Shown here in pieces: positions 47,681 through 58,400 of a DNA stretch of 64,000 nt; position 1 is the first letter of the stretch, and each line of letters begins with the position of its first letter. The position numbers and the translations under genes were made by a program. This DNA is from Prorocentrum cordatum. Lineage: Eukaryota > Sar > Dinophyceae > Prorocentrales > Prorocentraceae. A model generated the notes under the pieces. It worked only from the letters and a program-made list of their open reading frames with translations. It did not search any database and was not told the origin of the DNA. The DNA is taken from the NCBI GenBank assembly GCA_963575745.1, contig CAUYUJ010014764.1, positions 89,085-153,084 of the forward strand. Reading direction: 5' to 3'.

Positions 47681-47776
47681 ACTCGCGATGTCAGGAAGCA
47701 TGGAGGACGTGACTGAGAGTTCGTCGAAGTATGATCTCATGACGGTTGACGCTCAGCCAGGCCAGAGTGACATTCG
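47681..47776 (+). CDS. Candidate first coding exon behind a trans-splice acceptor
   Basis: A T-rich stretch (TTTGTTTTTTGGTTTGG) leads to GATTGCAG at 47680, suitable as a spliced-leader acceptor. The first ATG follows at 47688 and encodes MSGSMEDVTESSSKYDLMTV, then DAQPGQSDI, ending at a GTGCGT donor (47777). Composition and splice context are like a real 5' exon, and the frame would continue in phase 2. No later exon was found in the next kilobase, so it may be orphaned or the gene may resume farther on. No family recognised from 29 residues. Confidence 0.4.
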
Positions 47777-48328
47777 GTGCGTGAGAGGGGGGTAGGGGGA
47801 GGGGGGATGCTTCTCAGAAGGAGGCTGCTCCTCAGAAGGCGCTGGCCTCACAGCATCCATAGACGAGGCCCGCGCCTTCTAAGAAGCAGCCTCCCTCCTC
47901 CTAAGAAGCGGCGGCGACGACGACGACGACGACGCCCCCACTGCGTGTGGCCGACCCAGAGGATGGGCGGCGGGGGGCGCGCCGTGGGTCCGAGGCGCGT
48001 GCGCGGGCGGCGGGGGGGAGCCGCACGGGGCATGCCGAGAGGAGAAGTGCAATGCAGGGGCGTCCTCCTTCTCCTCCTCCTCCTCCTCCTTTGCGGGGAG
48101 GGTCGCACGGGACGTGCCGAGAAGAGAAGTGCAGGGGCGTCCGACAGGGGGGTGCCGTGCGGCAGGGGGGCGTCCAAGGCCACCATCGTCAGCGTCATCG
48201 CCATCGACATCGTCGTCGTCATCGCCATCGTCATCGCCATCGTCATCGTCATCGTCGACGTCGTCATCGCCACCGCCCTCGCCGTCGTCATGGGTTCGCG
48301 AGAGCCATGGCTCGAGGCAAAGTGTGCG
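47777..48328. other. No gene; (GAC)n and (ATCGTC)n microsatellites
   Basis: (GAC)n at 47910-47935, (TCC)n at 48068-48090, GTCATCGCCATCGTC repeats at 48185-48290. GAAGTGCA(A/G)GGGCGTCC occurs twice (48045, 48125). Confidence 0.5.
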
Positions 48329-48405
48329 GCCCGGGGAGGGCCAGGAGACGTGTTAAAAGAAGACGGGGGCCACGGGATCTGGGAGATATCATGGCTCCTG
48401 CCATG
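48329..48405. repeat. Family P repeat
   Basis: GCGGCCCGGGGAGGGCCAGG, GACGTGTTAAAAGAAGA, CACGGGATCTGGGAGATATC, ATGGCTCCTGCCATGG; corresponds to 2317-2410 and 62218-62325. Confidence 0.65.
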
Positions 48406-48407
48406 GA

Positions 48408-48566
48408 AGAGGCCCAGGGACACCAATGGATAGACAAACATTCGATGATTCCCCATAGTTTCACATGCTTTTGACTTTTCGCATTCCCCCCCCCTTCTTC
48501 CCATTCCTTTCCCATCCTTTCCTGGGGATAGACGATCCATTGTGTCTCTGTGCCTTTCCCCTCCTC
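48408..48566. mobile_element. Family H dispersed element
   Basis: GAGGCCCAGGGACACC to GTGCCTTTCCCCTCCTCAG, with TTCCCATTCCTTTCCCATCC inside. It follows the family P copy. Confidence 0.65.
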
Positions 48567-48665
48567 AGCCATGCTGTTCACGCCCCCCGGTCATAGCCCC
48601 CCTCTTGGCCGCCCCCGCGAAGAGCGGAGGCCAGGAATTCTGGGAAACATTCTGGTCCAAGCTCG

Positions 48666-48862
48666 GGTCGGGCGAAAGGGGGGGATAGCAAAGGGGGGGT
48701 TTGAGAATCAGCTCACGTAGCTGATTTTCCCGGCGCCTCCCGGCGCCGGAGGCGGCCATGTATCGAGGAATGGGCCCCTCGGTGGGGCCGAACCCAGCTG
48801 CATGCAGCCAATTTCGTAACCCCCCCTTTCCCAATCCCCCCCTTTCGCCTGGCCCGACAAGC
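48666..48862. mobile_element. Family L element, uninterrupted
   Basis: GGTCGGGCGAAAGGGGGGGA, TAGCAAAGGGGGG at the left; inverted at the right (CCCCCCTTTCCCAATCCCCC, CCTTTCGCCTGGCCCGAC). Confidence 0.75.
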
Positions 48863-49049
48863 CTGCCCCCCCTCTTCGGCCCCTTGTGCCTTGCGGTTCA
48901 TCGCTGGGGCCTCCAGCGGCCGCTCGGGACGATCTGGGAACCCCCGGAGAGCTCTCAACGAGGGCGCAGCTGCTGGAAAAAGCATCCCGAGGCGAGAGAG
49001 CCTCCAAGAGCCAGCGAACACTTCCTAGCCCAACTTGTATTTATTTATC

Positions 49050-49202
49050 AAGGGGCCCAAGAACACACAAATAGATATACAAAAATAACAGGATTCCCAA
49101 TTTTTCCCAAATTTTGCTGAGTCTCCGTCTTCCCCCCCATTTCCCATATTTTCCGGGGGATCGACGATTCATTGTGTCTGTGTGTTTTTTCCCCCTCCTG
49201 AA
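49050..49202. mobile_element. Family H dispersed element
   Basis: AAGGGGCCCAAGAACACAC to TTTTTTCCCCCTCCTGAA. Confidence 0.7.
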
Positions 49203-49442
49203 TTTAGTGTCCCCGATGCCCAGCTGGGAGGGGGAACGCCAGAAAAGCTCGAGGACCCCGGGGCCATGGCTGAACAAACATTCCGGCCCGCGCTCTCTGG
49301 ACCACCTGGCAGGGCTCGGCCTGCACACTGCTGTCCATCTTCGCTACGCTGTCGCTCTCCCTCGCTGCGTTTTCGTTCCGCCCCCGCTGCAGAACGGAGT
49401 CGACATCACAGCGGCCCACGAAATCGCCCAGCACACCTCGGC

Positions 49443-49586
49443 GGTGGACAAACCTCCCTCTAGTAAACCACCCTTTAGTGAAAACGGCCTGGGACCGAAA
49501 CCGACGGACCTGGACCCGCAAAAATGACGGCCGCGACGCCCTCTCGCGAACCGAAAACAGCCAAGTCCTTAATCGACGTGTCAGGG
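49443..49586. mobile_element. Family B MITE-like element, diverged
   Basis: GTAAACCACCCTTTAGTGAA, CCCTCTCGCGAACCGAAAAC, TTAATCGACGTGTCAGGG keep the family interior; the ends are eroded and the right end runs into a (GGA)n tract. Confidence 0.65.
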
Positions 49587-49589
49587 TAG

Positions 49590-49945
49590 GAGGGTAGGAG
49601 GGGGAGGAGGAGGAGGAGGAGGAGGAGGGAGGAGGAGGAGGAGGAGGAGGAGGAGGAGGAGGAGGAGGGAGGAGGAGGAGGAGGAGGGGAGGAGGAGGAG
49701 GAGGAGGAGGAGGGGAGGAGGAGGAGGAGGAGGAGGAGGAGGAGGAGGAGGAGGAGGAGGAGGAGGAGGAGGAGGCGGAGGAGGAGGAGTAGGAGGAGGA
49801 GGAGGAGGAGGAGGAGGAGGAGGAGGAGGAGGAGGAGGAGGAGGAGGAGGAGGAGGGAGGAGGAGGAGGAGGGGGAGGAGGAGGAGGAGGAGGAGGAGGA
49901 GGAGGAGGAGGAGGAGGAGGAGGAGAAGGAGGAGGAGGAGGAGGA
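49590..49945. repeat. (GGA)n tract, 355 bases
   Basis: One of the longest purine runs in the window, with a few T or C interruptions. Confidence 0.95.
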
Positions 49946-50146
49946 CTGCAAGAAGGAACGCTGAATCAGGAGCTGGGACCCTTTCTGGCACCATCAGCGC
50001 CTGGGTGCGCGAGGAGCGCTGGACGGAACCGCCACGAATGGACCCAGGGAGCAGCAGGGCCCTTCCGAACACAAAGCGGTCTTTACCTCTGCGTCTCGGC
50101 TGTATGTTCGGCCGAGGCTTTCCGAGGAGGGTGTCATGAGGCCACA

Positions 50147-50360
50147 CTGTCCCTCATGTTACTCCCATCGTATTTTGGGACCACGTCCCAGAAATAACTT
50201 CGTGCAGCCAGAAAAGTATCGAAACAATGTCGAACGAGTATCGCCTCCCAGGGCCCGACACGTGAAAAAACCTCAAGTGTAGGTGCTGTCTTGGTGCTCG
50301 ATGTGTATTTTTTTCTAAAAAATGGTCAAGGTTAAAAAACAAAAAGGTTGAAACCTCATA
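50147..50360. repeat. Family M dispersed repeat
   Basis: CATGTTACTCCCATCGTATT, AAATAACTTCGTGCAGCCAG, GGGCCCGACACGTGAAAAAA correspond to 30036-30275. Confidence 0.75.
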
Positions 50361-50384
50361 ACACGATCCGCGTGTGGCCCGCAG

Positions 50385-50570
50385 CGGCAGGAGGAGGACG
50401 AGAGGGAGGAGGAGGCGGCGGAGGAGACGGAGGAGGGGGGAGGGAGGAGGGAGGAAGAGGAGGAGGAGGATGAGGAGGAGGAGGAGGAGGAGGAGACGGA
50501 GGAGGAGGAGGAGGAGGAGGAGGAGAGGAGGAGGAGGAGGAGGGAGGAGGAGGAGGAGGAGGAGGAGGAT
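50385..50570. repeat. (GGA)n tract
   Basis: Purine tract with GACGG interruptions, directly followed by a family N copy. Confidence 0.95.
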
Positions 50571-50625
50571 CTCCGGCCGTGCAGCGCCCACCCCTCGGGG
50601 CTCGGCACCCTCCCCCTGCTCGCGG
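50571..50625. repeat. Family N dispersed repeat
   Basis: CTCCGGCCGTGCAGCGCCCA through CCCCCTGCTCG; same sequence as 47347-47400. Confidence 0.8.
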
Positions 50626-50893
50626 ATGACGAAGGCCCCTCAGACCTCCTGGGTGGCGCCATCGGCGTCACGCCCCCAGCCTGCTTCGCGTGCCGTGGGC
50701 TTGGGCGCGGGAGGCCTCCGTGTGAGAACGACTGGGTGGCCCCCGAGGAAGCCCGGTGGCGGGCCCTGGGGCCAGAGTTGCCCAGGCTCGGCCCATGGTG
50801 AAGCCCGACAGGGCGGGATCAAATGGGGATCTGAGTGGAAGCGGCATGCAAGATGAGGCAGATTCTCGACAGCGGATCTAGAAGGAACAGCGC

Positions 50894-51058
50894 CATGAAC
50901 ATACACTTTTTGTGCCCCGCGCGGATTTCTTAGATCCGCGCTGGGCCCCCCTACCTGGCGCGCGGAGCGCGCCAGGGGCGGCGCCGGAGGCGGCGACGGA
51001 GGGCCCAGCGCGGATCCAAGAGATCGCGCGCGCGCAGAGCAGCAGACGCTGATGTTTC
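50894..51058. mobile_element. Family A palindromic element
   Basis: CATGAACATACACTTTTTG, CCCCGCGCGGATTTCTTAGA at the left; GCGCGGATCCAAGAGATC...GCTGATGTTTCTG at the right; core GGCGGCGCCGGAGGCGGC. Confidence 0.75.
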
Positions 51059-51069
51059 TGTGCGTTGTC

Positions 51070-51397
51070 CTCCCTACTCCTCCTCCTCCTCCTCCCGCCC
51101 TCCTCCCCCTCCCCCCTCTCCCCTCTCCTCCTCCCCCCTCCTCCCTCCTCCTCCTCCTCCTCTCCCTCCTCCTTCCCTTTCCTCCACCTCCCTCCCCCTC
51201 CTCCCCTCCTCTCCTCCTCTCTCTCCTCCTCCTCCTCTCATTCCTCTTTCTCCTCTTTCTCCTTCTCCTCCTCCTCCACACTCCTCCTCACGTCCTCCTT
51301 CCCCTCCTCCTCCCCTCCCCCCCTCCCCCTCCCCCTCCTCCTCCTCCTCCTCCTCTCATCCTCCTCCTCCTCCTCCTCCTCCTCCTCCTCCTCCTCC
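51070..51397. repeat. (TCC)n tract
   Basis: Over 300 bases of pyrimidine repeat on the plus strand; opposite strand polarity to most purine tracts nearby. Confidence 0.95.
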
Positions 51398-51800
51398 CAA
51401 CGGTTGCGTCCTAAGCGGTGGGGCCCGTCGCTAGCCGAGAGAAAGGCCGTCCGCGGACGGCCGGAAGAGAAGCTAGCGTGCTCTTGGGGAGCTCGGGTTG
51501 CCCAGGGGGGGGGACCCGCAGTCGCAGCCAAGGGCATGTGCCAAGGGGGGGTGGGAAGGAGGGGGGAAGGGGAAGGGAGAGATGGAGGAGTGGAGGGAGG
51601 GAAGGGGAATGGAGGAGGGAAGGGGGGGGAGGAGGGAGGGAAGGGGAGTGGAGGGAAACTGGGAAGGGGGGCAAACAAAAGAGAAGGGAGAGGGGATCGA
51701 GAAGAGAAGAGGCAAAAGAGGGATGGGGGGAGATGAGACGAGGACGGACGCGAGAGGACGAATGCTGAAACATTTAGAATGGGTAGACTTCGGATGAAGG
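51398..51800. other. G/A-rich unique DNA, no gene
   Basis: Irregular GGGAAGG and GGAGGGA purine-rich sequence from about 51535 to 51740. Confidence 0.5.
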
Positions 51801-51944
51801 ATGAGGATGAGGAGGAGGAGGAGGAGGAGGAGGAGGAGGAGGAGGAGGAGGAGGAGGAGGAGGAGGGGGAGAAGTGTAGGGGGAGACGAGAGGATGGAGG
51901 ATGATATGACGGAGGAGGAAGAGGAGGACGAGTTGTTGTTGTGT

Positions 51945-51978
<34 letters not shown>
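51801..51978. repeat. (GGA)n and (TC)n microsatellites
   Basis: (AGG)n 51801-51868 and (TC)n 51945-51978. Confidence 0.95.
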
Positions 51979-51981
<3 letters not shown>

Positions 51982-52176
51982 GTCCCTCTCTCTATCACTC
52001 ATGCGAAGTAAAAGAAAACAGTTCTGGAGTTGGTTTTTGGTAGGGGTCCTCAGCGGCTCAGCGCCCCCTACTCTCTATGGCCAGACTCCTGCCGTGCGAC
52101 AGCAGGGCTCATGCGCGCTCACTCCGGCGCCAACGCGGAAACAGAGTAGGAGGAGGAGGAGGAGGAGGACCCAGAC

Positions 52177-52434
52177 ATGCGACACCTTGATTTTTTCGAT
52201 GCGGGGTCCCTGGAGGTCCAGGACCAGTTGTTCATCGCGAGTCGTTGTTTGATGATCCCTGGGCCCGGCGAGAGCTCCCCTGGCCCCCCCCCCTGTCGTG
52301 CTCTTTTTTATACGACGCGGGTATGTCTGGGGGTGAGGGAAGAGCAGCAGCAGCAGCAGCAGCAGCGGCAGCGGCAGCGGCAGGACGACGACGACGACGA
52401 CAACGACGACGACGACGACACAAGACAAAACAGC
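52177..52434. repeat. Family O dispersed repeat with (CAG)n(GAC)n
   Basis: TACGACGCGGGTATGTCTGG, GGGTGAGGGAAGAGCAGCAG then (CAG)n, (GAC)n and AAACAGC, matching 61422-61605 in order. Both end in a family A element, so the compound unit moved or was duplicated together. Confidence 0.75.
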
Positions 52435-52580
52435 AAACAAACACATCAACTTTCGGAGCTCCGCGCCTCCGCGCGGATATCTCGGACCGGTGCTGGACTT
52501 CCCTCCCTGGCGCGCGGAGCGCGCCACGGGCGGCGCCTCCAGCGCCGCCTGGGGGGCCCAGCACAGATCCAAGAGATCCG
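52435..52580. mobile_element. Family A palindromic element
   Basis: ACACATCAACTTTCGGAGCT, CCGCGCGGATATCTCGGACC, core GCGCCTCCAGCGCC, right arm CCAGCACAGATCCAAGAGAT. Confidence 0.7.
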
Positions 52581-52589
52581 TCTTCGAGA

Positions 52590-52598
52590 CGACGACGA

Positions 52599-52635
<37 letters not shown>
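52590..52635. repeat. (GAC)n microsatellite
   Basis: (GAC)n with one GATGAC interruption, directly after a family A element. Confidence 0.9.
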
Positions 52636-52824
52636 GACGACAACGCGCCGCCCTCCTTCACCACGAGGGACGTCCCGAGCCAGACGGTGCTGGGCTTGCA
52701 CCCCGTCGGCGGGCACTCCACCTCCCGCGGCCGCGCGAGGCGCGCGGGGCAGAGGGGCCAGCCGGCCAATGCAGCGCTCGGGCGCACGCGGACGGGTGAC
52801 CCGTCTGCGCCGGACCCACCGCTC

Positions 52825-52918
52825 TGGCGGAGGAGGAAGGGGAGGAGGGGGTGGAGGAGGGGGAGGAGGAGGAGGAGGGTGAGGAGGAGGAGGAGGCGGA
52901 GGAGGAGGAGGAGGAGGT
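52825..52918. repeat. (GGA)n tract, 3' flank of LINE-2
   Basis: Ends at GGTATGGTATGGTATGGG, where the minus-strand element terminates. Confidence 0.9.
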
Positions 52919-52963
52919 ATGGTATGGTATGGGTTTGCGCTAAACGCGGGGTCAAGCCCCAAT

Positions 52964-53837
52964 TCAGAATGGCTCGGCGTCGGAGTCGCCCTCCTCAGGG
53001 CTGTCCGCGCTCCGCTGCAGGGCCGAGCGGCCGAGGTCGCGGACCAGTTCGAGCTCCCCCTCCCACAGCCCAAACGCCCTCAGAACCTCGGCCCGCCCCC
53101 CATGATCAGCCCGCCCCCATCCGCCACTAGCCCCGACGCTTGGGGCCGCGGGCTGTGGCTCTGGGGGCAGGCTCAGCTCGGCCTCGGCTAGGCTCGAGCG
53201 GGTCGCTGGCAGCACTCCGTGCGGCCTCCCGACCTTCAACGAGCGCACATTGGCGCGGTAAGAGGGGAATTCGCCTTTCTTGATCCTTCGCAGCTGGTCC
53301 ACTCCTCCAGCTTTGGCCTTCTCGGGGCACCACCCCATGAGACCCGAAGTTAGCTTGCCGTCCGAGGATGCGGTGCCACAGCGGAAGCAGAAGACGACAG
53401 AGGAAACGTGGGCGGTGCGACTGAGCACATCTGCCTCCAGCAGGTTGTGGCCTTGCCACCAAAAACTGGCGCCTGCATACTCTTCCCACCCGTCGCCCAC
53501 CCCGTACGACGACCCCACCTCCCCACCACTGCTGCACGCCTGGGGCACAGGCTCGGGGTCCTCTGGGGTCTCTGGGTCTTCCTCGGCAGTAGAGCCCCGA
53601 GACCTCCAGTACGCTTCCATCAAATCTTCGTGGTCCTGGCCATTGGACTCAACGTGCACACAAGCCGCCCATCGGGCGGATTCTTGGGCTAAAAACTTAA
53701 AGCCTTGCCACAACTGAAACTGCTCCTCACCCACGCCGTGCTCCGCAGCACCAAGCTTCGCAAACCTGTCGGCGTGGGCGTTCCCTCTGTACTCCCACTC
53801 AGTGGTAACACCCGCATCTACCTGGGCTCTGGTGCAG
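52964..53837 (-). pseudogene. LINE-2 ORF2, C-terminal RNase H end (frameshifted)
   Basis: From about 53837 the frame reads TKAHCTRAQVDAGVTTEWEY then RGNAHADRFAKLGA, the last RNase H motif (Asp in AHADRFA), followed by about 250 residues with a single CFRCG motif, to the stop at 52964. It is separated from the rest of RNase H by frame changes around 53840-53960, including an in-frame TAA next to a T-run. Confidence 0.65.
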
Positions 53838-53848
53838 TGGGCCTTGGT

Positions 53849-55449
53849 TTAAAAAACTTGGAAGTCCCCTTCTGAGAACGCTCCCCAGAACGGACTCCAG
53901 AGCTGGGCCCGACCACAACTGCTTTGGGATCCAGCGCCCGCGCCGCCACGGAGAGTCCCAACAGTGCCTGCACAGTCGATGAAGACATCGAAGGGCGCCA
54001 TCGCACAAACGCGCAGCATCGAGACGGCGTAATCCTCCGCGTCTCTAGAACTCTGCTTAGGGCACACACTGCATGGGACGGGCCCGTAGGCCGCCGAAAC
54101 TACATTTCCAAACCTATCTACCTGCACGATGGCCCAGCCCGCTCGGGCCAAAAACGGAGCCGAGGCCCATAAGGCCGAACCGTCTAATAACAGCGTGCCA
54201 CTCAGGAGCCCTGACTCAGGTCTGTTGTGCCACAAGATGGTCTCTTGGGCCTCGGTCAAGACGGGGAAGACCAACTCTGGCGACGGGAACAGGCCTCTCG
54301 CAAACCTCTCCCCCTCGTCGTACCCCCATTCGCGGACCCTGCGAGCCCTCGTCCTGTGGAAGTCGTCAACCCATTCACGCCTGAGCCCTGCATGCTTCGG
54401 GCACTCGTATGCCCTGTGCCACAGGGACCCTTCAGGATCACCACATACACAACACCTCGCTGAGCCGACAAGTCCATGGTGGTGGAGCCGACTTTGTGGC
54501 CAGTGTCCTCCAGAAACCAAGGATCTCAACGTCCTCTGAAACCTCTTCGTCCAGGATCCCTTGGTCCGATGCAGGAGCCCCTCAAGTCCTGCCCAAAATA
54601 TCGGCATATTCCACCTGGCTTTGGGCTCACGACAAAAAAGAGCTTGCCGATCAGAAGCTCGCCTGGCGCCTGCAACTGCTAGCTCCTGAACGAGCGCTGG
54701 AGGTAAAACTCGAAGGTCTAGTGCTTCCTGCCGATCCGTGACCATGCACGCACCTGACCGCAAACTCCAGCCTATTCTGCGAAGACTGAGCACGGCTACT
54801 TCAGCTGGGGCTGCTGCTTGCCTCCAAGGTGATTGGACTCCTTCGAGACGGCCCAGGGCTCCTTCAAGACACCGTTCCAGGACAGGAAGCTTCGGAAACG
54901 ACTCCCAGACCGCCGCCGCCCATTGGAACACAACCATCCCGATGTTCAACAGCAGCGGGTCCACTCGGACCCCTTCAGCATAGCTCAAGAGACGGAGCCC
55001 GACCGTGGAGCCCTTGGGGACCTTCCCGAGACTTCCAGCAGCTCCCAATCGAAGACGATGCAGTTGGGTCGAAGGAATCCCCATGATGCTGGACCCCCAT
55101 AGAGCCGACGCTGTAGGGCCTCCACGTTGAATGAACCCCGTGTTGGCCCCCGCCTCCCTGAGCTTCTTAATCTTAATCGTCCTCCCTCTGGCCTTGTCCC
55201 ACCTGTCCCGAGTGATCTGAACCCTCCGTAGGGGCCCCATCACCGCGTCGGTGCCGAGGTTCCTTGCATGATCCACCTTGCTTTCCTTCGGGAGGTCCCA
55301 CAGGGGCTGCAAGGCCTCATTCAAATCCGAGTCGCTAGTCATGTACTTCGACTTTTCCGAGACGGGGAGCTCGAGCTCCGAGAAACTGGACAACAGGGAC
55401 TGCACACCTGCGGCGAGCTGCGGCGCAATGAACTGCTGCGGACCAACAA
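53849..55449 (-). pseudogene. LINE-2 ORF2, RT thumb, zinc knuckle and RNase H core
   Basis: Resumes after a frame change at about 55450 as RFVGPQQFIAPQLAAG. It contains RCCVCGDPEGSLWHRAYECP (CX2CX8HX4C knuckle), then LLLDGSALWASAPFLARAG, the RNase H start, SSRDAEDYAV (acidic residue) and FDVFIDCAGTVGTL (second Asp). After that the sense passes to another frame (ARALDPKAVVVGP) and back (GAFSEGDFQVF). Confidence 0.65.
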
Positions 55450-58400
55450 ATCTGCAGCGCGATGTCGTCTATCACGTTTCTGATGCACAACTGTGGCCGG
55501 CCAGACTGCGCGGCCGCGAGCGGCGATAACAAAAGCAACTTCGTAAGCGTGGTAGCTGCTGAGCACCCTGCAATCACTGCCCCATTACCTTGCACCTTCC
55601 TAGATACCGCCCCTCCATAGTGCAGCATCCTATCCCCTGCGTAAATCACGCACGGCCCTCGCAGGAGCTTCAAATTGAAGCCATGCTGGCACGCCGCGCG
55701 ATACAAGTCCATATGGTCGATGTGCTCATAGAACTTCTTAAGGTCCAGAAGCACCGTCGCCGCCGAGGTCCCCAGGACTTTCCCGAAGTGGGCCAGCATG
55801 TTGTGGACCCATCCTGCTCTCTCGCAGGTAGACGTGGCCCCGACGCCCCAGAAGAAGGCCTGCTCGTGGGCCTGTTCCCAGGTACGGCAGATGTTTTGAC
55901 GGCACTTCGACCAAATCTTGGTGAACATGCACAATAATCCTATCGGGCGTACTCCACCATCTGGCTTGTCAAGGAAGATGATATTCGTCAAAAACTCTGC
56001 AATCACACAAGGTCGATCTTCGAACGAGCGAAGGATGTCGATAACACGCAATTGATACTCCTCTGGAAGAACCAAGATCTGGCGGGGATGGAAGGAGTCC
56101 CGCCCAAGACCAGCCCCTTCCCCATACGAGTTGCACACACGCCTCAACTGCTCCAAAGAGATAGGTGGCAATTCTTGTCCCAACACATCCCAATGAGCTG
56201 GGTGATTTTTGCTGAGCCTGCCTTCTTTGTGCCAAAGGGGAAGCCACTGATCTAGAAGCTGGAGGAGCGCAAGCTCACCGTTGACTGGTAAGCGGCCGTG
56301 GTCGTCAACGACACTGAACGGGGCCGTCCTGTCTGCGCGAGAGACCCTGGAATAAGCATGTGCTGCCTTCCCTCCCCGCTGCACTGACGACTTAGCCCAC
56401 TCCTTCCACTCCGAAAGGGACTCCTTGGCGTCCGACTTGCGCAGGCCTTCTACATACTCTCGTAACTGCCCGAACAGCCCTTCTAACTCCTCTCTGAGCC
56501 CCATGGATATCCCTTCAACTAGGCTGATCAAAAAAAGCGGGCATTCGTGCCTTCGTCTGGCGCCTCCAGCGCCGAGATCATCCCGAACAGGGCGGCACAC
56601 CATTCGTGAAAAAAGACCGCGAGCTCTGGCTCCTAGCATATCTTGGCCAACTGCAGCTGCACGACGAGCCAACGCCTCGAAGGACATCCAACTGGTGGTC
56701 CGCTTTGAATATCTCCTCCTAGACTCTCGGTCCCAAACCGTCTCGAGGGGAATCTTTATGACCTTAGGGCCCCCAGCTCTTCCGCACATCCTGGCAACGC
56801 TAGCACTGTCTAGGTCGTGGAACTGCATGAGCCAGCCCTCAGCCTGGGTGAACCATTCCCTGGCCATGGACCCCAAACAGTGCGAGCCTCCTCCAACTTC
56901 CCAAGACCACGTGCCTTCCGTAGGGAGCCTCCGAGGGCCCACGAGCTTGTCCAGGGGGAACGGCGTATATCTAACCTGCTTCGGGACGACCGTCGACGGG
57001 GCCAGGTTCTTGACAACGATACCCACAGGCATATGAGGCCACGAGGGGGCTGCAGGGAACGCCAGGACCTCCTTGACGCAGTGCCCTAAACACCTGGACC
57101 CCACGAAGAAATCGATCTCCCGCTCATCCTTCCTGTCGGCCTCCTCCTCTGGCCCTGAACTGGTTACTGGAGCGGGCCCTGCTCGACACGTAGCGTGGCC
57201 CGTCGTAAACATACATCCCCCAACCTTGGACACCCATTCCGATGCTTCGAGCTCTTCAGGAGTGAGGTTCCAGTCCCCTTGCACAATCCAGAGGCAGGTG
57301 AGGGACTTGATGTACTCTCCGAGAGTGTTCAATAACTCAACATTGTCCCCTGCGACTCCAATGCTGGTGTAGAGGTAGACCGAGAAAACCATCAACCCGC
57401 CTGGAAGTCCTACGTTGATGTGCCTGCTTGCCACTCGCGACTTGAAAGATTCCAACTCGGGTGGCCATGGCACACTAGAAGACGCCAGAGAGCTGGCCAC
57501 TGCCAAGCCTACTCCTGCCGAGGACTGCGTCGGACCTGGCCCTGTGGAGGCTGCTGGTCCTAGAGAAAACGCGAAGGAGCGGCGGTCACCCCAGCCACAG
57601 GCGGAGTCCAACTTACCCTTCTCCTTCAGCCGAGTCTCTTGTACGCAGATCACATGCGGCTTGACTGGTTCGCCTGAAGCCGACTCCACGCCGAAGAGGT
57701 TCGCTTCTTGGTCCCTACACCAGTCAACCACATTGGTGAACGAGTCCCACGTGTTCGCATTCACACCAAAAATGATCAGATCGCTGACGATCGTGACCGA
57801 GTGGCCGACTCCACGAGCCACGCCGTCCTGACATAGTTTTCCCTTTCCGCGTCCGTCGCCAGGTGGGGACGAGAGATGGTGTAGCCCTTTCCGCTCAGAG
57901 GGCGAGTCTCCTTGGGCACCGTCAGGGCTAGCTTGACACTCAGCTGCCCCTGCCGCAGGTGGAGGCAGACCGCCACATCCTTCCATGACATCGCCCAGGC
58001 CTCCACCGAGAACACAAGGCCCATCACTTCCAGATGCGACGCAAGCCTGCAACTCACCATGCCCATGAACAGGTGGGGAGGAGAGGTGGCGCGGGCCTTT
58101 CCGCACAACAGGTGCGCCTCCAGCCGTCCTGGTACTTCCCCCCGACGCGGTGCCCGAAGACGAGGGAGCCGCCGACCCCGAGGTGGTACCCGTAGGAGAT
58201 GTGGACTCGCGGGGAAGGCCCCCAGCCCCGTTGCGACCGAGGGGTCCCACCTCGCGCGACATAAGAGAAAGTGATGCCGTCGGGGTCGAGGTCGACCCAG
58301 AAGGCGATGTCCCTGGCCCTGACCCTCTTCGAGGGTCCTCGACCCGAGGGGGGGCAGCTTCGCGAGACCGTCCGTCTCTGTCCGAAACTTCGTGGCCCAG

